Position numbers and translations under genes: made by a program
Notes under the pieces: model-generated
Database searches by the model: none
Told to the model about the DNA's origin: nothing
The model's input: the letters and a program-made list of their open reading frames with translations, nothing else
Shown here: positions 31,375 to 40,055 of the stretch, in pieces
Layout of the letters: each line of letters starts with the position of its first letter
Position numbering within the stretch: the first letter of the stretch is position 1
DNA from: Clostridium sp. K4410.MGS-306
GTDB taxonomy: Bacteria > Cyanobacteriota > Vampirovibrionia > Gastranaerophilales > Gastranaerophilaceae
Assembly (NCBI GenBank): GCA_000980375.1
Contig: LARD01000007.1
Span: 1 to 64,000, forward strand
Reading direction: 5' to 3'
DNA length: 64,000 nucleotides

Positions 31375-33459
31375 ATGGCAAGACAAGTCCCATTGGAAAA
31401 AGTTAGAAACTTCGGGATTGCAGCTCACATCGACGCCGGTAAAACAACTACAACAGAACGTATCTTGTTTTATACAGGTAAAACTCACAAATTAGGTGAA
31501 GTACACGATGGCGCGGCAGTTACCGACTTTATGGATCAAGAACGTGAACGTGGTATCACTATCCAATCAGCTGCTGTTACAGCTATGTGGAATGGCCACC
31601 AGTTAAATATTATTGACACACCCGGCCACGTTGACTTCACTATCGAAGTAGAACGTTCACTGCGTGTATTAGACGGTGTTGTATCTGTATTCTGTGCGGT
31701 TGGTGGTGTTCAATCTCAATCTGAAACAGTTTGGAGACAGGCTAACAGATACGAAGTTCCCCGTATGGTATTTGTAAACAAAATGGACAGAACAGGTGCT
31801 AACTTCTATCGTGTTCTTGAACAATTGAGAAACAGACTGGGTGCAAATGCTCATCCTATCCAATTACCTATCGGTGCAGAAGACCAGTTCAAAGGTATTA
31901 TCGATCTTATTGATATGAAAGCTCACATCTACACTAACGATTTGGGTACTGATATCAAAGTTGAAGATATTCCGGCTGACATGTTAGACAAAGCTAACGA
32001 ATATCACGCAGCTTTAGTTGAAGCTATTTCTGAACACGATGATGAATTGATGATGAAATTCCTCGAAGGTGAAGAACCTACAATGGAAGAGCTTAAAAGA
32101 GTACTTAGAAAAGCAACTTGCGAAAACAAAATTGTTCCTATGTGCTGTGGTACAGCGTTTAAAAACAAAGGTGTTCAATTGTTGTTAGACAACGTTGTTA
32201 ACTACCTTCCTTCTCCTGTAGATGTAAAAGCTATTGAAGGCGAATTGGAAGACGGTACAAAAGTTGAAAGACACTCTTCAGAAGACGAACCTTTTGCAGC
32301 ACTCGCATTCAAAGTTATGACTGACCCTTATGTTGGTCGTTTGACATTCTTGCGTGTATACTCAGGTAAATTGACAGCAGGCTCTTATGTTCTTAACGCT
32401 ACTAACGGTAAAAAAGAACGTATTTCAAGACTTGTACAAATGTACGCTGATCAAAGAAACGAAATCCAAGAAGTTTACGCAGGCGACATTTGCGCAGCTG
32501 TTGGTTTGAAAGACACAACAACAGGTGATACACTTTGTGATGAAAAAGCACCTATCATCTTAGAAAGAATGACATTCCCTGAGCCTGTAATCTCTGTAGC
32601 TATTGAACCTAAAACAAAAGCTGACCAGGATAAAATGGGTATTGCTCTTCAAAAACTTGCTGAAGAAGATCCTTCTTTCCGTGTTAAATCTGATACAGAA
32701 ACAGGCCAGACAATCATCTCCGGTATGGGTGAGTTACACTTAGACATCATCGTAGACAGACTTTTGAGAGAATTCAAAGTTGATGCTAACGTTGGTAAAC
32801 CACAGGTTGCTTACCGTGAAACTATCAGAGGCAATGCTGACCAGGATTCTAAATTCATCCGTCAATCAGGTGGTAAAGGTCAATACGGTCACGTTAAAAT
32901 CCAAATCGAACCTGCTGAAGAAAATGCAGGATTCGTGTTCGAAAACAAAATCGTTGGTGGTGCTATTCCTAGAGAATACATCGAACCTGCAAGAAAAGGT
33001 ATGGAAGAAGCTCTTGAAGGCGGCGTACTCGCAGGATTCCCGATGATTGACGTTAAAGTTACACTTTACGATGGTTCTTACCACGAAGTTGACTCTTCTG
33101 AAATGGCGTTTAAAATCGCAGGTTCTATGGCTATCAAAGAAGGTACTAAAAAAGCTAAACCTTGTATCTTAGAACCTATGATGAAAGTTGAAATCGAAGT
33201 ACCTGAAGAAAATACAGGTGATATCGTAGGCGACATCGCTTCAAGAAGAGGCCGTATCGAAGGTATGGAAATTATCGAAGGTACTGGAATCCAAAAAATC
33301 AGAGCTATGGTTCCGCTTGCTGAAATGTTCGGTTATGCTACAGACATCCGTTCAAAAACTCAAGGACGTGGTACATTCTCTATGGAATTTGCTAAATACG
33401 AACAGGTTCCTGCTAACGTAGAAAAAGAAATCATAGAAAAATCAGGCGCTACTGCTTAG
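31375..33459 (+). CDS. fusA: Translation elongation factor G
   Basis: EF-G drives ribosomal translocation with GTP. The 694-residue length is standard. G1 is [15 protein letters not shown], the switch region [10 protein letters not shown]3 DTPGHVDF and G4 NKMDR. Domain II, with [12 protein letters not shown], and domain IV, with [17 protein letters not shown] and [18 protein letters not shown], are complete. AAAGGAAAAACGAA precedes the ATG. Codon use is strongly biased, as in tuf. It is monocistronic and ends in a strong terminator. The N-terminal RNVGI-type start here reads [13 protein letters not shown]. Confidence 0.99.
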   Translation: MARQVPLEKVRNFGIAAHIDAGKTTTTERILFYTGKTHKLGEVHDGAAVTDFMDQERERGITIQSAAVTAMWNGHQLNIIDTPGHVDFTIEVERSLRVLDGVVSVFCAVGGVQSQSETVWRQANRYEVPRMVFVNKMDRTGANFYRVLEQLRNRLGANAHPIQLPIGAEDQFKGIIDLIDMKAHIYTNDLGTDIKVEDIPADMLDKANEYHAALVEAISEHDDELMMKFLEGEEPTMEELKRVLRKATCENKIVPMCCGTAFKNKGVQLLLDNVVNYLPSPVDVKAIEGELEDGTKVERHSSEDEPFAALAFKVMTDPYVGRLTFLRVYSGKLTAGSYVLNATNGKKERISRLVQMYADQRNEIQEVYAGDICAAVGLKDTTTGDTLCDEKAPIILERMTFPEPVISVAIEPKTKADQDKMGIALQKLAEEDPSFRVKSDTETGQTIISGMGELHLDIIVDRLLREFKVDANVGKPQVAYRETIRGNADQDSKFIRQSGGKGQYGHVKIQIEPAEENAGFVFENKIVGGAIPREYIEPARKGMEEALEGGVLAGFPMIDVKVTLYDGSYHEVDSSEMAFKIAGSMAIKEGTKKAKPCILEPMMKVEIEVPEENTGDIVGDIASRRGRIEGMEIIEGTGIQKIRAMVPLAEMFGYATDIRSKTQGRGTFSMEFAKYEQVPANVEKEIIEKSGATA

Positions 33460-33480
33460 TTTTCTAAGGTTATAAATTTA

Positions 33481-33513
33481 AAACAGGCTTTGATTATTCA
33501 AGGCCTGTTTTTT
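33481..33513 (+). terminator. Intrinsic terminator after fusA
   Basis: AAACAGGCTTTGA (33481-33493) pairs with TCAAGGCCTGTTT (33498-33510), followed by T residues. Confidence 0.92.
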
Positions 33514-33553
33514 AATGTATAATTTTAAAAAATAAAAGTTGAAGGAGATTACT

Positions 33554-34690
33554 GTGTCAAAGGTAAAGCCTTTTTTTATCAACAGCAATATACATTTAAA
33601 AAAATTTTCTTACAAAACTGTAGAAGATATTCTCACTCCGCTTGGCGGGAATACCGGAAACTCCTACATCACTTATGGATTGATGAAAGCTGTGTTGGGT
33701 GGAATTTGTGACATACCTCATATCCAAAATATTTATACGTATGATTTTTCTAATAGTGATAAAGATATAGAAATCATAAATAACGAATGTACGCATGTGT
33801 TTTTTATATTGCAGGACCAGATAAGGCTTTTTGAGTCGTATTCTTTGACCTTGCCATATACAAATATCATAAATTTTTTAAAACGGCTTAATAAAAAAGT
33901 TATAGTAGCAGGCCTGGGTGCCAACTGTTTTAGCGGGTTTGACAAAGAGTTCTACAAAAAATTGAACCCTGAGCTTGTAGAATTTTTGCGTAAATTGTCT
34001 GAATATTGTGAGCTCATAGGTCTGAGAGGTGAGTTTACTCAGGAGGTAATGTCAAAACTCGGTATATCAAACACGGAAGTCATCGGCTGTCCATCTTATT
34101 TTGAAAACGGCAGAGACAGGATTGTGCATAAAAAACCTTTTGGTGAGTTAAACATCATGCAGTCCAGCAAAAACTTTACAAGGAGCATAAACAATTATCA
34201 TACGGTATTGCAGGATTTTAACGAAAGAGACATTATTGCAAGGCTTACGCTTGAGGATTTCACCGCTCCTTTGCAAAGAAAAGATGAAGAAAAATTGTGT
34301 GAAGATAAATTCCATGTTTTTGCGGATATTGAAAGCTGGAAAAATTTTGTATCACAGTTTGATTTTGTGTTTGGATACAGGCTCCACGGCTCAATACTGG
34401 CCTTGAACTCTGGCGCTGTTGCTCTTTGTTGTAATCATGATTCCAGAGCAACAGAAATGTGCAATTTTCTTAAAATTCCACATTATACCCAGCTGGATGA
34501 CAAAAAAACTATTCAAGAATATTATGAAATGGCAGATGTTGATGCTCTTAACCGTGCTTATCCAGCTTTGTTTGACAATTACAAACAATTTTTAAACAAA
34601 AACAACATTGAGCTGTTTGAGGACAATCCACAGCCTTATGAGTATATAAAACAGCCGGTGGTTCCTTTGTTTTCTCACAAACAACAGTAG
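33554..34690 (+). CDS. Polysaccharide pyruvyl transferase-family protein
   Basis: A GTG at 33554 follows AAGGAG by six bases and gives 378 residues; the TTG at 33539 lies before that site and is unlikely. The fold is the two-Rossmann pyruvyl transferase type (CsaB/EpsO-like). GGNTGNSYITYGLMKAV opens it, CELIGLRGEFTQEVMSKLGI is the central signature, and FVFGYRLHGSILALNSGAVAL, with TEMCNFLKIP, closes the donor site. These enzymes add ketal pyruvate from phosphoenolpyruvate to surface sugars. It fits the glycan genes nearby. Acceptor unknown. Confidence 0.85.
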   Translation: MSKVKPFFINSNIHLKKFSYKTVEDILTPLGGNTGNSYITYGLMKAVLGGICDIPHIQNIYTYDFSNSDKDIEIINNECTHVFFILQDQIRLFESYSLTLPYTNIINFLKRLNKKVIVAGLGANCFSGFDKEFYKKLNPELVEFLRKLSEYCELIGLRGEFTQEVMSKLGISNTEVIGCPSYFENGRDRIVHKKPFGELNIMQSSKNFTRSINNYHTVLQDFNERDIIARLTLEDFTAPLQRKDEEKLCEDKFHVFADIESWKNFVSQFDFVFGYRLHGSILALNSGAVALCCNHDSRATEMCNFLKIPHYTQLDDKKTIQEYYEMADVDALNRAYPALFDNYKQFLNKNNIELFEDNPQPYEYIKQPVVPLFSHKQQ

Positions 34691-34705
34691 CTATAAGGGA
34701 TTTAA

Positions 34706-34739
34706 ATAAACATAACCTAAACTTTTGATTTATGTTTAT
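34706..34739. terminator. Convergent stem-loop between pyruvyl transferase and PRTase-like gene
   Basis: ATAAACATAA (34706-34715) and TTATGTTTAT (34730-34739) form a perfect 10-bp stem with a 14-nt loop that includes the stop codon of the minus-strand gene. It is AT-only apart from one C-G pair, so termination is uncertain. Confidence 0.45.
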
Positions 34740-35922
34740 CTTTGAGCAATCCTCTTTCATTTAACCCATCAAGGATTCTAAAGTTTAAAAGGTTACGAAA
34801 ATCGTACATAGCTGGAGAGAAGGATGACATGGATTTTTCACCTGATTCTTTTAGCTCTTTTAGTTTTGATTTTACTTTTTTTATGTCTGTAACCAGCCCT
34901 GTTTTAAATCGGTCGGGATTATATACAGTCCAAGTTTCATGAGGGAAGTATGTTGAGCGGCATTCATTTGTATTCTGGTTTATCAACATCTCTCTGAACA
35001 TATTATAGTCCATATCATAAAATTCTTGTTTTATATCTTTTTTGTATGGAATTAATTTTTCAGGTAACATTGCTTTAGGCGTCTCAATAATATCAGCGTA
35101 AGGATTAAGCTCTTCCATGTAATCATAAGAACCTATACCAACAATTTGAATTGATTTTGAGAATTTTTCTAAAATACCTAAATCGTCAGCATAATTAGAC
35201 ATAATTTCCAAAAATGAGCAAATGCCTTTACCTGAACAAATATAGTCTGTGATAACGGTTTTCTTGCCGGTTTCTTCAAAATGCTTTACAATATGCAGTG
35301 GATCAGCTTTTATTCTTTTCAGGTATTTTCTATATGCAGCTTCTTCTTTTTCTGTTGGGGCGGATATTTGCATTCTATGTGCGCCTTCAATGGGGTCAGG
35401 ACGGTACCAGTTTTTTGAAAAAGCAACAAAGGTATAGTTGTCTATTCCGTCTTTCATCCATAAAGCAGCATTCAAAAACCACTTAGGACTGCGTCCTAAA
35501 CAAATAATAGGCTGTTCCTTATATTTTGCATACATCTTTGCTATTTTTAAAAATTCGTCCATAGAACGTTCTGTTTGCAATGGCATATATTTAAATTTGG
35601 AATCAACAAGCTCTTTTTTGTTAATTGTCGGATCATTGAAAAATTTTTCATACCTTTTGCGGAATCGTTTTTTAGTATAATTGTTCATTGCTCTGTATTC
35701 TTCATAATCGATATGAGGTACAGTTCTGTTGGGGTCAAAAAATTCGCCGAATGATATTTTGGTGTTGAATTTATAGTTTAATGGTATAGTTGCCTTTGGT
35801 ACATTATACAAAGATGTCGCATAAATTTGTTGGTTCTGCGTTTGTTGGTTTATTTGTTTGTTGTTGTAATTTTGATTGTTCAGTTTACTGAAATTGGCGA
35901 AATTAATGTTTTGAATCTGCAT
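34717..35922 (-). CDS. Phosphoribosyltransferase-like protein with SFGE tag
   Basis: The 401-residue protein has a Gln/Asn-rich leader (about 55 residues, MQIQNINFANFSKLNNQ at the start) ending in KISFGEF. Its middle contains CLGRSPKWFLNAALW and, about 90 residues later, KTVITDYICSGKGICSFLE. A hydrophobic strand followed by D-Y-x-C-S-G-K-G resembles the PRPP-binding loop of phosphoribosyltransferases, and CLGRSP could be its pyrophosphate loop. That is a fold guess, not a substrate assignment. The C-terminal 150 residues are charged and helical (VTDIKKVKSKLKELKESGEK). No signal peptide. No ribosome binding site of note. Confidence 0.65.
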   Translation of the reverse strand: MQIQNINFANFSKLNNQNYNNKQINQQTQNQQIYATSLYNVPKATIPLNYKFNTKISFGEFFDPNRTVPHIDYEEYRAMNNYTKKRFRKRYEKFFNDPTINKKELVDSKFKYMPLQTERSMDEFLKIAKMYAKYKEQPIICLGRSPKWFLNAALWMKDGIDNYTFVAFSKNWYRPDPIEGAHRMQISAPTEKEEAAYRKYLKRIKADPLHIVKHFEETGKKTVITDYICSGKGICSFLEIMSNYADDLGILEKFSKSIQIVGIGSYDYMEELNPYADIIETPKAMLPEKLIPYKKDIKQEFYDMDYNMFREMLINQNTNECRSTYFPHETWTVYNPDRFKTGLVTDIKKVKSKLKELKESGEKSMSSFSPAMYDFRNLLNFRILDGLNERGLLKDKHKSKV

Positions 35923-36014
35923 TTTTTATTACCTGTGTTGTTGCCATGGTAATAATATAAGTCTGAATAAATAAAAATTTGTTAATAAAAAAGCAAATAT
36001 TAATATTTGTAAAG

Positions 36015-38030
36015 TTATATGGAGTTTAAAGAAATATCAATCTGGCCTTCGGAGAGCCTTCTTAGGTTTTGTACAACTTCATATGCATAAAGGTCGTAAC
36101 CTTTTATGTTGTTTTTTCTAATAATTTCGTCTGCTTTTCTTAGGTTTTTTGACATGTTTTCTTTTATTTCAGGATAGGCGTCAGCCCATAGGCTCATTGG
36201 TTTTCCGTTAAGTTCATTCTGGCAGCTTCTGCACATAACAACTTTGTCAGAGGGTTTGTTGCGCCTGTAGGCTTTGTCATGAGGGTCTGCCATTTTATTA
36301 AGGTTTGCCGTGGTCGCTACAGAGTTTTTAAACAGGTCCTGTGCCATTACTTTCAGTGCTGTACCTACTTTTTCAGTGGTTTCTTTTTTGGGGAAAAGTA
36401 GAAGATGGGATAAAAAAGCAGTTCTGGCAGGCAATTTTAATTCCTTAAACATTTCTTTTTCATGAGGTGTATCCATTTTGCCGACAGTGTCTTTTAATGC
36501 CTTGTAATAAGTTTCATAATCAAACGGTGAATCTTCTTTTAAGTCGTCTTTTAACTCTTTGACTGCTTTCAAATATGCAGTCATACGCTCTTTGTCTTTT
36601 TTGTGGAGGTTGTATTTTTTTATTGCAGCGTGGCCGTAGTTTATGAAACCGCTCAAGAGTTGTTCATTTTTTTGCTTTTTGTATTTGCGAAGGTTTTGCA
36701 GCAGCTCATCGTCTTTGATAGAGGGCTTTTTGGCTATTTCAAAACTTATTTCATCCGCCACTTCCAGATATTTTCTTTTTACCAGGTCAATGTTTTCGTT
36801 TATTATTTCTGCCAGCTCATAGGGAGTAGTTGTATTTTTGATTTTTTCGTAAATATCACATTTTTGTTCGTGCGTGATAGTGGTTTGCCCGCAAGTTATG
36901 CAGGGCATATCTTTATAAGAGACAAGCTCAAAGTCGCAATCTTTATTGTTGATAACACCTGTTGTTTCGGACAGTTTTTTGATAGGTTCAGCATTATAAT
37001 CAGGGTTTATTTTATTAAAAGACAGCTCTCTGACCAGTGCAATAAGTTTTAGCGGATAGGCTTTGTTGCTTTCTATGCGTCCGTTTAGTGCATGTTGTGA
37101 CAATTCTGAAATATGATTGTAAAAATAAAGCCTTGATGCGTGGTCATTCAGACGGAAAATATTGTTTTTTTCGATAGCACAGTTTTCACAACTCAGCATC
37201 ATGTTTAATATGCTGTCGTTTTGGGCTTCCATTTTGTTGTTGACTTTATGAATATCTGAGTTGGAATAATAAAACATGTTGCGCAAAAATGCCATTTGTC
37301 TGTTGTCATTATTGTTCAATTCTCTGCTGTCGAATAGGAATTCAGCTTTTGCAGACATTCTGAGCGGTTTTAGTATTTGAGTATAGATATGGTGTTTTCC
37401 TTCAGACTGCAAAAATGCAGCAGTTTCTCTTAATATATCTGTCAATCTTTTTAAAATAAATTTGTGCGATTTGTTTTGTGCTGCTTCAAAAAAATCTTTT
37501 CTGCATTTTAAAAGCAGGTCTTTGTCATGTGCGTTCAGGCTTTCATCATTGATAAAATTGTCGATAGTTTCAAAGGTTTTTTCTATCGTATGATTGGTTT
37601 TTTTGTAATAATCTTTTCTTAAACTTTCCAAAAAACTGTCTATATCCGGAAATGTATTTTTGTAGAATTTGAGTTTTGCATCTTTTAAAATCGGCTTAAA
37701 CTCCGGATTTATATGCTCGTTGTATTTTTCAAGATACTTGCACAGGTCTTCCGGTGTTTTTACTGTTTTGGCTTCTTCCATAGCCGCAGCAGATTCTTTT
37801 TTGGAAAACATTTTTGTACCGCAAAGCGGGCAATGCAAGTTGTCCAGGTTTTTTAAATCACCTATAAACGCGATTGTATCCAGCCCTTTGAAACTTGCTG
37901 GACGATATGTGTAGGCTGATTTTGGACGCATTGAGCCATCATCGCTTTTGGAGTTTATTGTAGAAGCGAGATATTTTTTTGCGCATAGCAAATTCAAACT
38001 GTTGTTATGAATTACGGGGAGAATTTTCAT
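36015..38030 (-). CDS. Large helical protein with four CxxC sites and SFKG tag
   Basis: The 671-residue protein has a polar leader ending RPASFKGLD (residues 44-51). Four Cys pairs are spread along it: LHCPLCGTKM, LSCENCAIEK, MPCITCGQTT (followed by Cys in KCDIYEK) and VMCRSCQNEL. Each is preceded or followed by long Lys/Glu-rich helical stretches. The first and last pairs, and the second and third, could form two zinc sites, and the repeat of a helix-CxxC unit suggests internal duplication. No signal peptide, membrane span or recognised catalytic motif. Function unknown. Confidence 0.7.
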   Translation of the reverse strand: MKILPVIHNNSLNLLCAKKYLASTINSKSDDGSMRPKSAYTYRPASFKGLDTIAFIGDLKNLDNLHCPLCGTKMFSKKESAAAMEEAKTVKTPEDLCKYLEKYNEHINPEFKPILKDAKLKFYKNTFPDIDSFLESLRKDYYKKTNHTIEKTFETIDNFINDESLNAHDKDLLLKCRKDFFEAAQNKSHKFILKRLTDILRETAAFLQSEGKHHIYTQILKPLRMSAKAEFLFDSRELNNNDNRQMAFLRNMFYYSNSDIHKVNNKMEAQNDSILNMMLSCENCAIEKNNIFRLNDHASRLYFYNHISELSQHALNGRIESNKAYPLKLIALVRELSFNKINPDYNAEPIKKLSETTGVINNKDCDFELVSYKDMPCITCGQTTITHEQKCDIYEKIKNTTTPYELAEIINENIDLVKRKYLEVADEISFEIAKKPSIKDDELLQNLRKYKKQKNEQLLSGFINYGHAAIKKYNLHKKDKERMTAYLKAVKELKDDLKEDSPFDYETYYKALKDTVGKMDTPHEKEMFKELKLPARTAFLSHLLLFPKKETTEKVGTALKVMAQDLFKNSVATTANLNKMADPHDKAYRRNKPSDKVVMCRSCQNELNGKPMSLWADAYPEIKENMSKNLRKADEIIRKNNIKGYDLYAYEVVQNLRRLSEGQIDISLNSI

Positions 38031-38106
38031 ATGAGGCTATAAAACCGCTGAATATGAAAAATTGCTATATTATTACTGTTGTTATTAAAAAAATTTACAA
38101 GAATTT

Positions 38107-39813
38107 TTAAAACTTTTCAAACTCATAGATTTTTAAATCCATGCTCTGCGCGTTGTAGATATGGGTTAATTTTAAATTTTTTCTTAAAACCGCTAAAATA
38201 TCAGACTGCATTTTTGTGTACAGAATTCTGAACCTTACTGCTTTTTGTGTTTTATTCAGATTTTTTGCATCCAAATCGATGTTATTAGCCACTTCAATAT
38301 ATATGTCATCTCTTATGACATAGGCAAGGTATGACTGCACAAAAAACAATCTATCACCTTTTTTCATTAAAGACAGGTATTCGCTCAAATACTTTTCAAC
38401 CACCGCCGAAGGCTGTTTTGTCCTTGCAAAATCGTTTAGATTGTTTGAGTTTATAAAAGTTTTTCCGCTGAATTGAGCATTGTCTTTAAAAAGTATTTCG
38501 TCAATTTGGAAATCAATGTATTTTGAATCAGGCAAATATTTGCAAAGAAATTGTCCCATATAAGGCATAAGGACAAAATCAGTGTTTTTTATATGTGCTG
38601 CGTTTTTGAGCACAGCTGCAGCGTCAGAGTGGGCAGAGCTTCGGCCCAGTGCTGGTGAATGAGGAGATATTAGTGTTGTTATAAATGGCAAAGCAATCAG
38701 GCAGATCGTGACAAACAGGGCTTTTTTATTTTTAATTAATGACAGGCCGTAGCTCACAGACATTATCAATATTGCATGAAAAATTATCACATATCTTGTC
38801 AAAACAGGTACAATATCAAGCTGTGCAAGTATGCACATAGCAAGAATTGATACAGAGCTCCAGATTATAAGCAGAAGGTTTTTTGTGTTTTTGGAAGCAA
38901 TTGCCTTGTATATTCCAAAAACAGAGATTGCCAGAGGAATAAGAATAAAGAATAAAAATCCAGCTATATTAAGGCTCTGGATATTGGAAAATATATTGTA
39001 ATTTATTTGATTGTTGCCAAGATTATCCAAAAGGGGTGTAAAGAAGTTTTGAAAAAGAATTTGAATAAAGCTGAAATCAAAATAAAACAGGTCAGTGATT
39101 GTGCATATGCCGCTTTTACTGCTTTTTAGGGTATTTATTTGAAAGTAAAAGTAAGGCAGATATAACACAAATGTGCATAAAAACGATATGACAAATTTTT
39201 TGACCGCAGTTTTATTTTTGTATAAGACAAAGCACAAACCGGTCAAGAATTGGATAAACACAAATATTATACCTATGTTGAAGGTATAAATAATCAAAAG
39301 ATTTATCAGTGCCAGCCAGAGTGCATCTTTTTTGCAAAAGGTTTTTGTGGTATCCACTTCTGTTATTTTGGAAAAGAAATAAAAACTCAAAAGCCCTAGC
39401 AATGGTAAAAGAGAGTAAAATTTTAATTCTTTTGCATAATAAATCTCAAGGCAATTAAATGTGGCAAGCAAAGTATAAATGACTGCAGCAGAGGTGTTGA
39501 AAAGTTTTTTGCAGACAAACCACCCTGTTGCAATCATGAGCCAGGAAAACATAACCGGTAAAACCAGTAATAGGCTGTCTTGTGTGCCGAACAATTTAAT
39601 CCAGTAATGTACCATTACAAAAAACACAGGTGCATGCAGGTCTGTTGTGAGCGTTTGAGAGATGGTTGTCAAAACGCTTGAGTGGTTTGCAAGGTTAAAA
39701 ACATAAAGTTCATCAACCCACAATGTTTTGTCTGTTATATGATAGGCCCGCAGAATTAAAGCTATTATACAAAAGATTACAAGGTATAAGGTAGTGCATG
39801 TGTGTTTTTTCAT
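38107..39813 (-). CDS. GT-C (family 39-like) membrane glycosyltransferase
   Basis: The 568-residue polytopic protein has about 10-12 hydrophobic segments. The first extracytoplasmic loop holds DKTLWVDELYVFNLA, with the acidic pair typical of ArnT/PMT-type enzymes, and HAPVFFVMVHYWIKLFG with the following motif. These transferases take sugars from polyprenyl phosphate and add them to lipids, proteins or glycans at the outer face. The C-terminal 170 residues form a soluble domain (ending KIYEFEKF). It neighbours the sulfatase-like gene, with tRNA-Lys between them, within an envelope-glycan stretch. Confidence 0.85.
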   Translation of the reverse strand: MKKHTCTTLYLVIFCIIALILRAYHITDKTLWVDELYVFNLANHSSVLTTISQTLTTDLHAPVFFVMVHYWIKLFGTQDSLLLVLPVMFSWLMIATGWFVCKKLFNTSAAVIYTLLATFNCLEIYYAKELKFYSLLPLLGLLSFYFFSKITEVDTTKTFCKKDALWLALINLLIIYTFNIGIIFVFIQFLTGLCFVLYKNKTAVKKFVISFLCTFVLYLPYFYFQINTLKSSKSGICTITDLFYFDFSFIQILFQNFFTPLLDNLGNNQINYNIFSNIQSLNIAGFLFFILIPLAISVFGIYKAIASKNTKNLLLIIWSSVSILAMCILAQLDIVPVLTRYVIIFHAILIMSVSYGLSLIKNKKALFVTICLIALPFITTLISPHSPALGRSSAHSDAAAVLKNAAHIKNTDFVLMPYMGQFLCKYLPDSKYIDFQIDEILFKDNAQFSGKTFINSNNLNDFARTKQPSAVVEKYLSEYLSLMKKGDRLFFVQSYLAYVIRDDIYIEVANNIDLDAKNLNKTQKAVRFRILYTKMQSDILAVLRKNLKLTHIYNAQSMDLKIYEFEKF

Positions 39814-39826
39814 GTGGTATAAGTTC

Positions 39827-39874
39827 TGGGTTCGAACAATGCGGTGTTTTATTAAGTTTTGGGTGAGGTGGGAC
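39827..39874. repeat. Direct repeat, copy 1 (duplicated tRNA-Lys 3' end)
   Basis: From TGGGTTCGAA to GGTGGGAC this 48-bp segment matches 39914-39961 with about three differences. Its last part, GGGTGAGGTGGGA, equals the 3' acceptor and T-arm end of the tRNA-Lys gene next door, but the rest of a tRNA is missing. Confidence 0.7.
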
Positions 39875-39913
39875 TGAGCGGCGGTTACGCTGCGATTTTA
39901 GATTAGCCCACAG

Positions 39914-39961
39914 TGGGTTCGAAAAATGCGATGTTTTATTAAGTTTTGGGTGAGGTGGGAT
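39914..39961. repeat. Direct repeat, copy 2 (overlaps the tRNA-Lys 3' end)
   Basis: The second copy, offset by 87 bp, runs into the intact tRNA-Lys. Both copies also carry TGGGTTCGAA, a T-arm-like sequence on the opposite strand. Confidence 0.7.
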
Positions 39962-40018
39962 TCGAACCCACGACCAATTGATTAAGAGTCAACTGCGCTA
40001 CCACTGCGCCACTCACCC
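39947..40018 (-). tRNA. tRNA-Lys (anticodon CTT)
   Basis: On the minus strand the 72-nt gene folds into a full cloverleaf: acceptor GGGTGAG/CTCACCC, D-arm GCGC..GCGC, anticodon stem TTGA/TCAA with loop CTCTTAA (anticodon CTT), and T-arm GTGGG-TTCGAAT-CCCAC. The discriminator base is A. CCA is not encoded. It is the only tRNA recognised in the window. Confidence 0.95.
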
Positions 40019-40055
40019 TTGCGTATACTCATATTACGACTTTAAGGGTTTTGCG

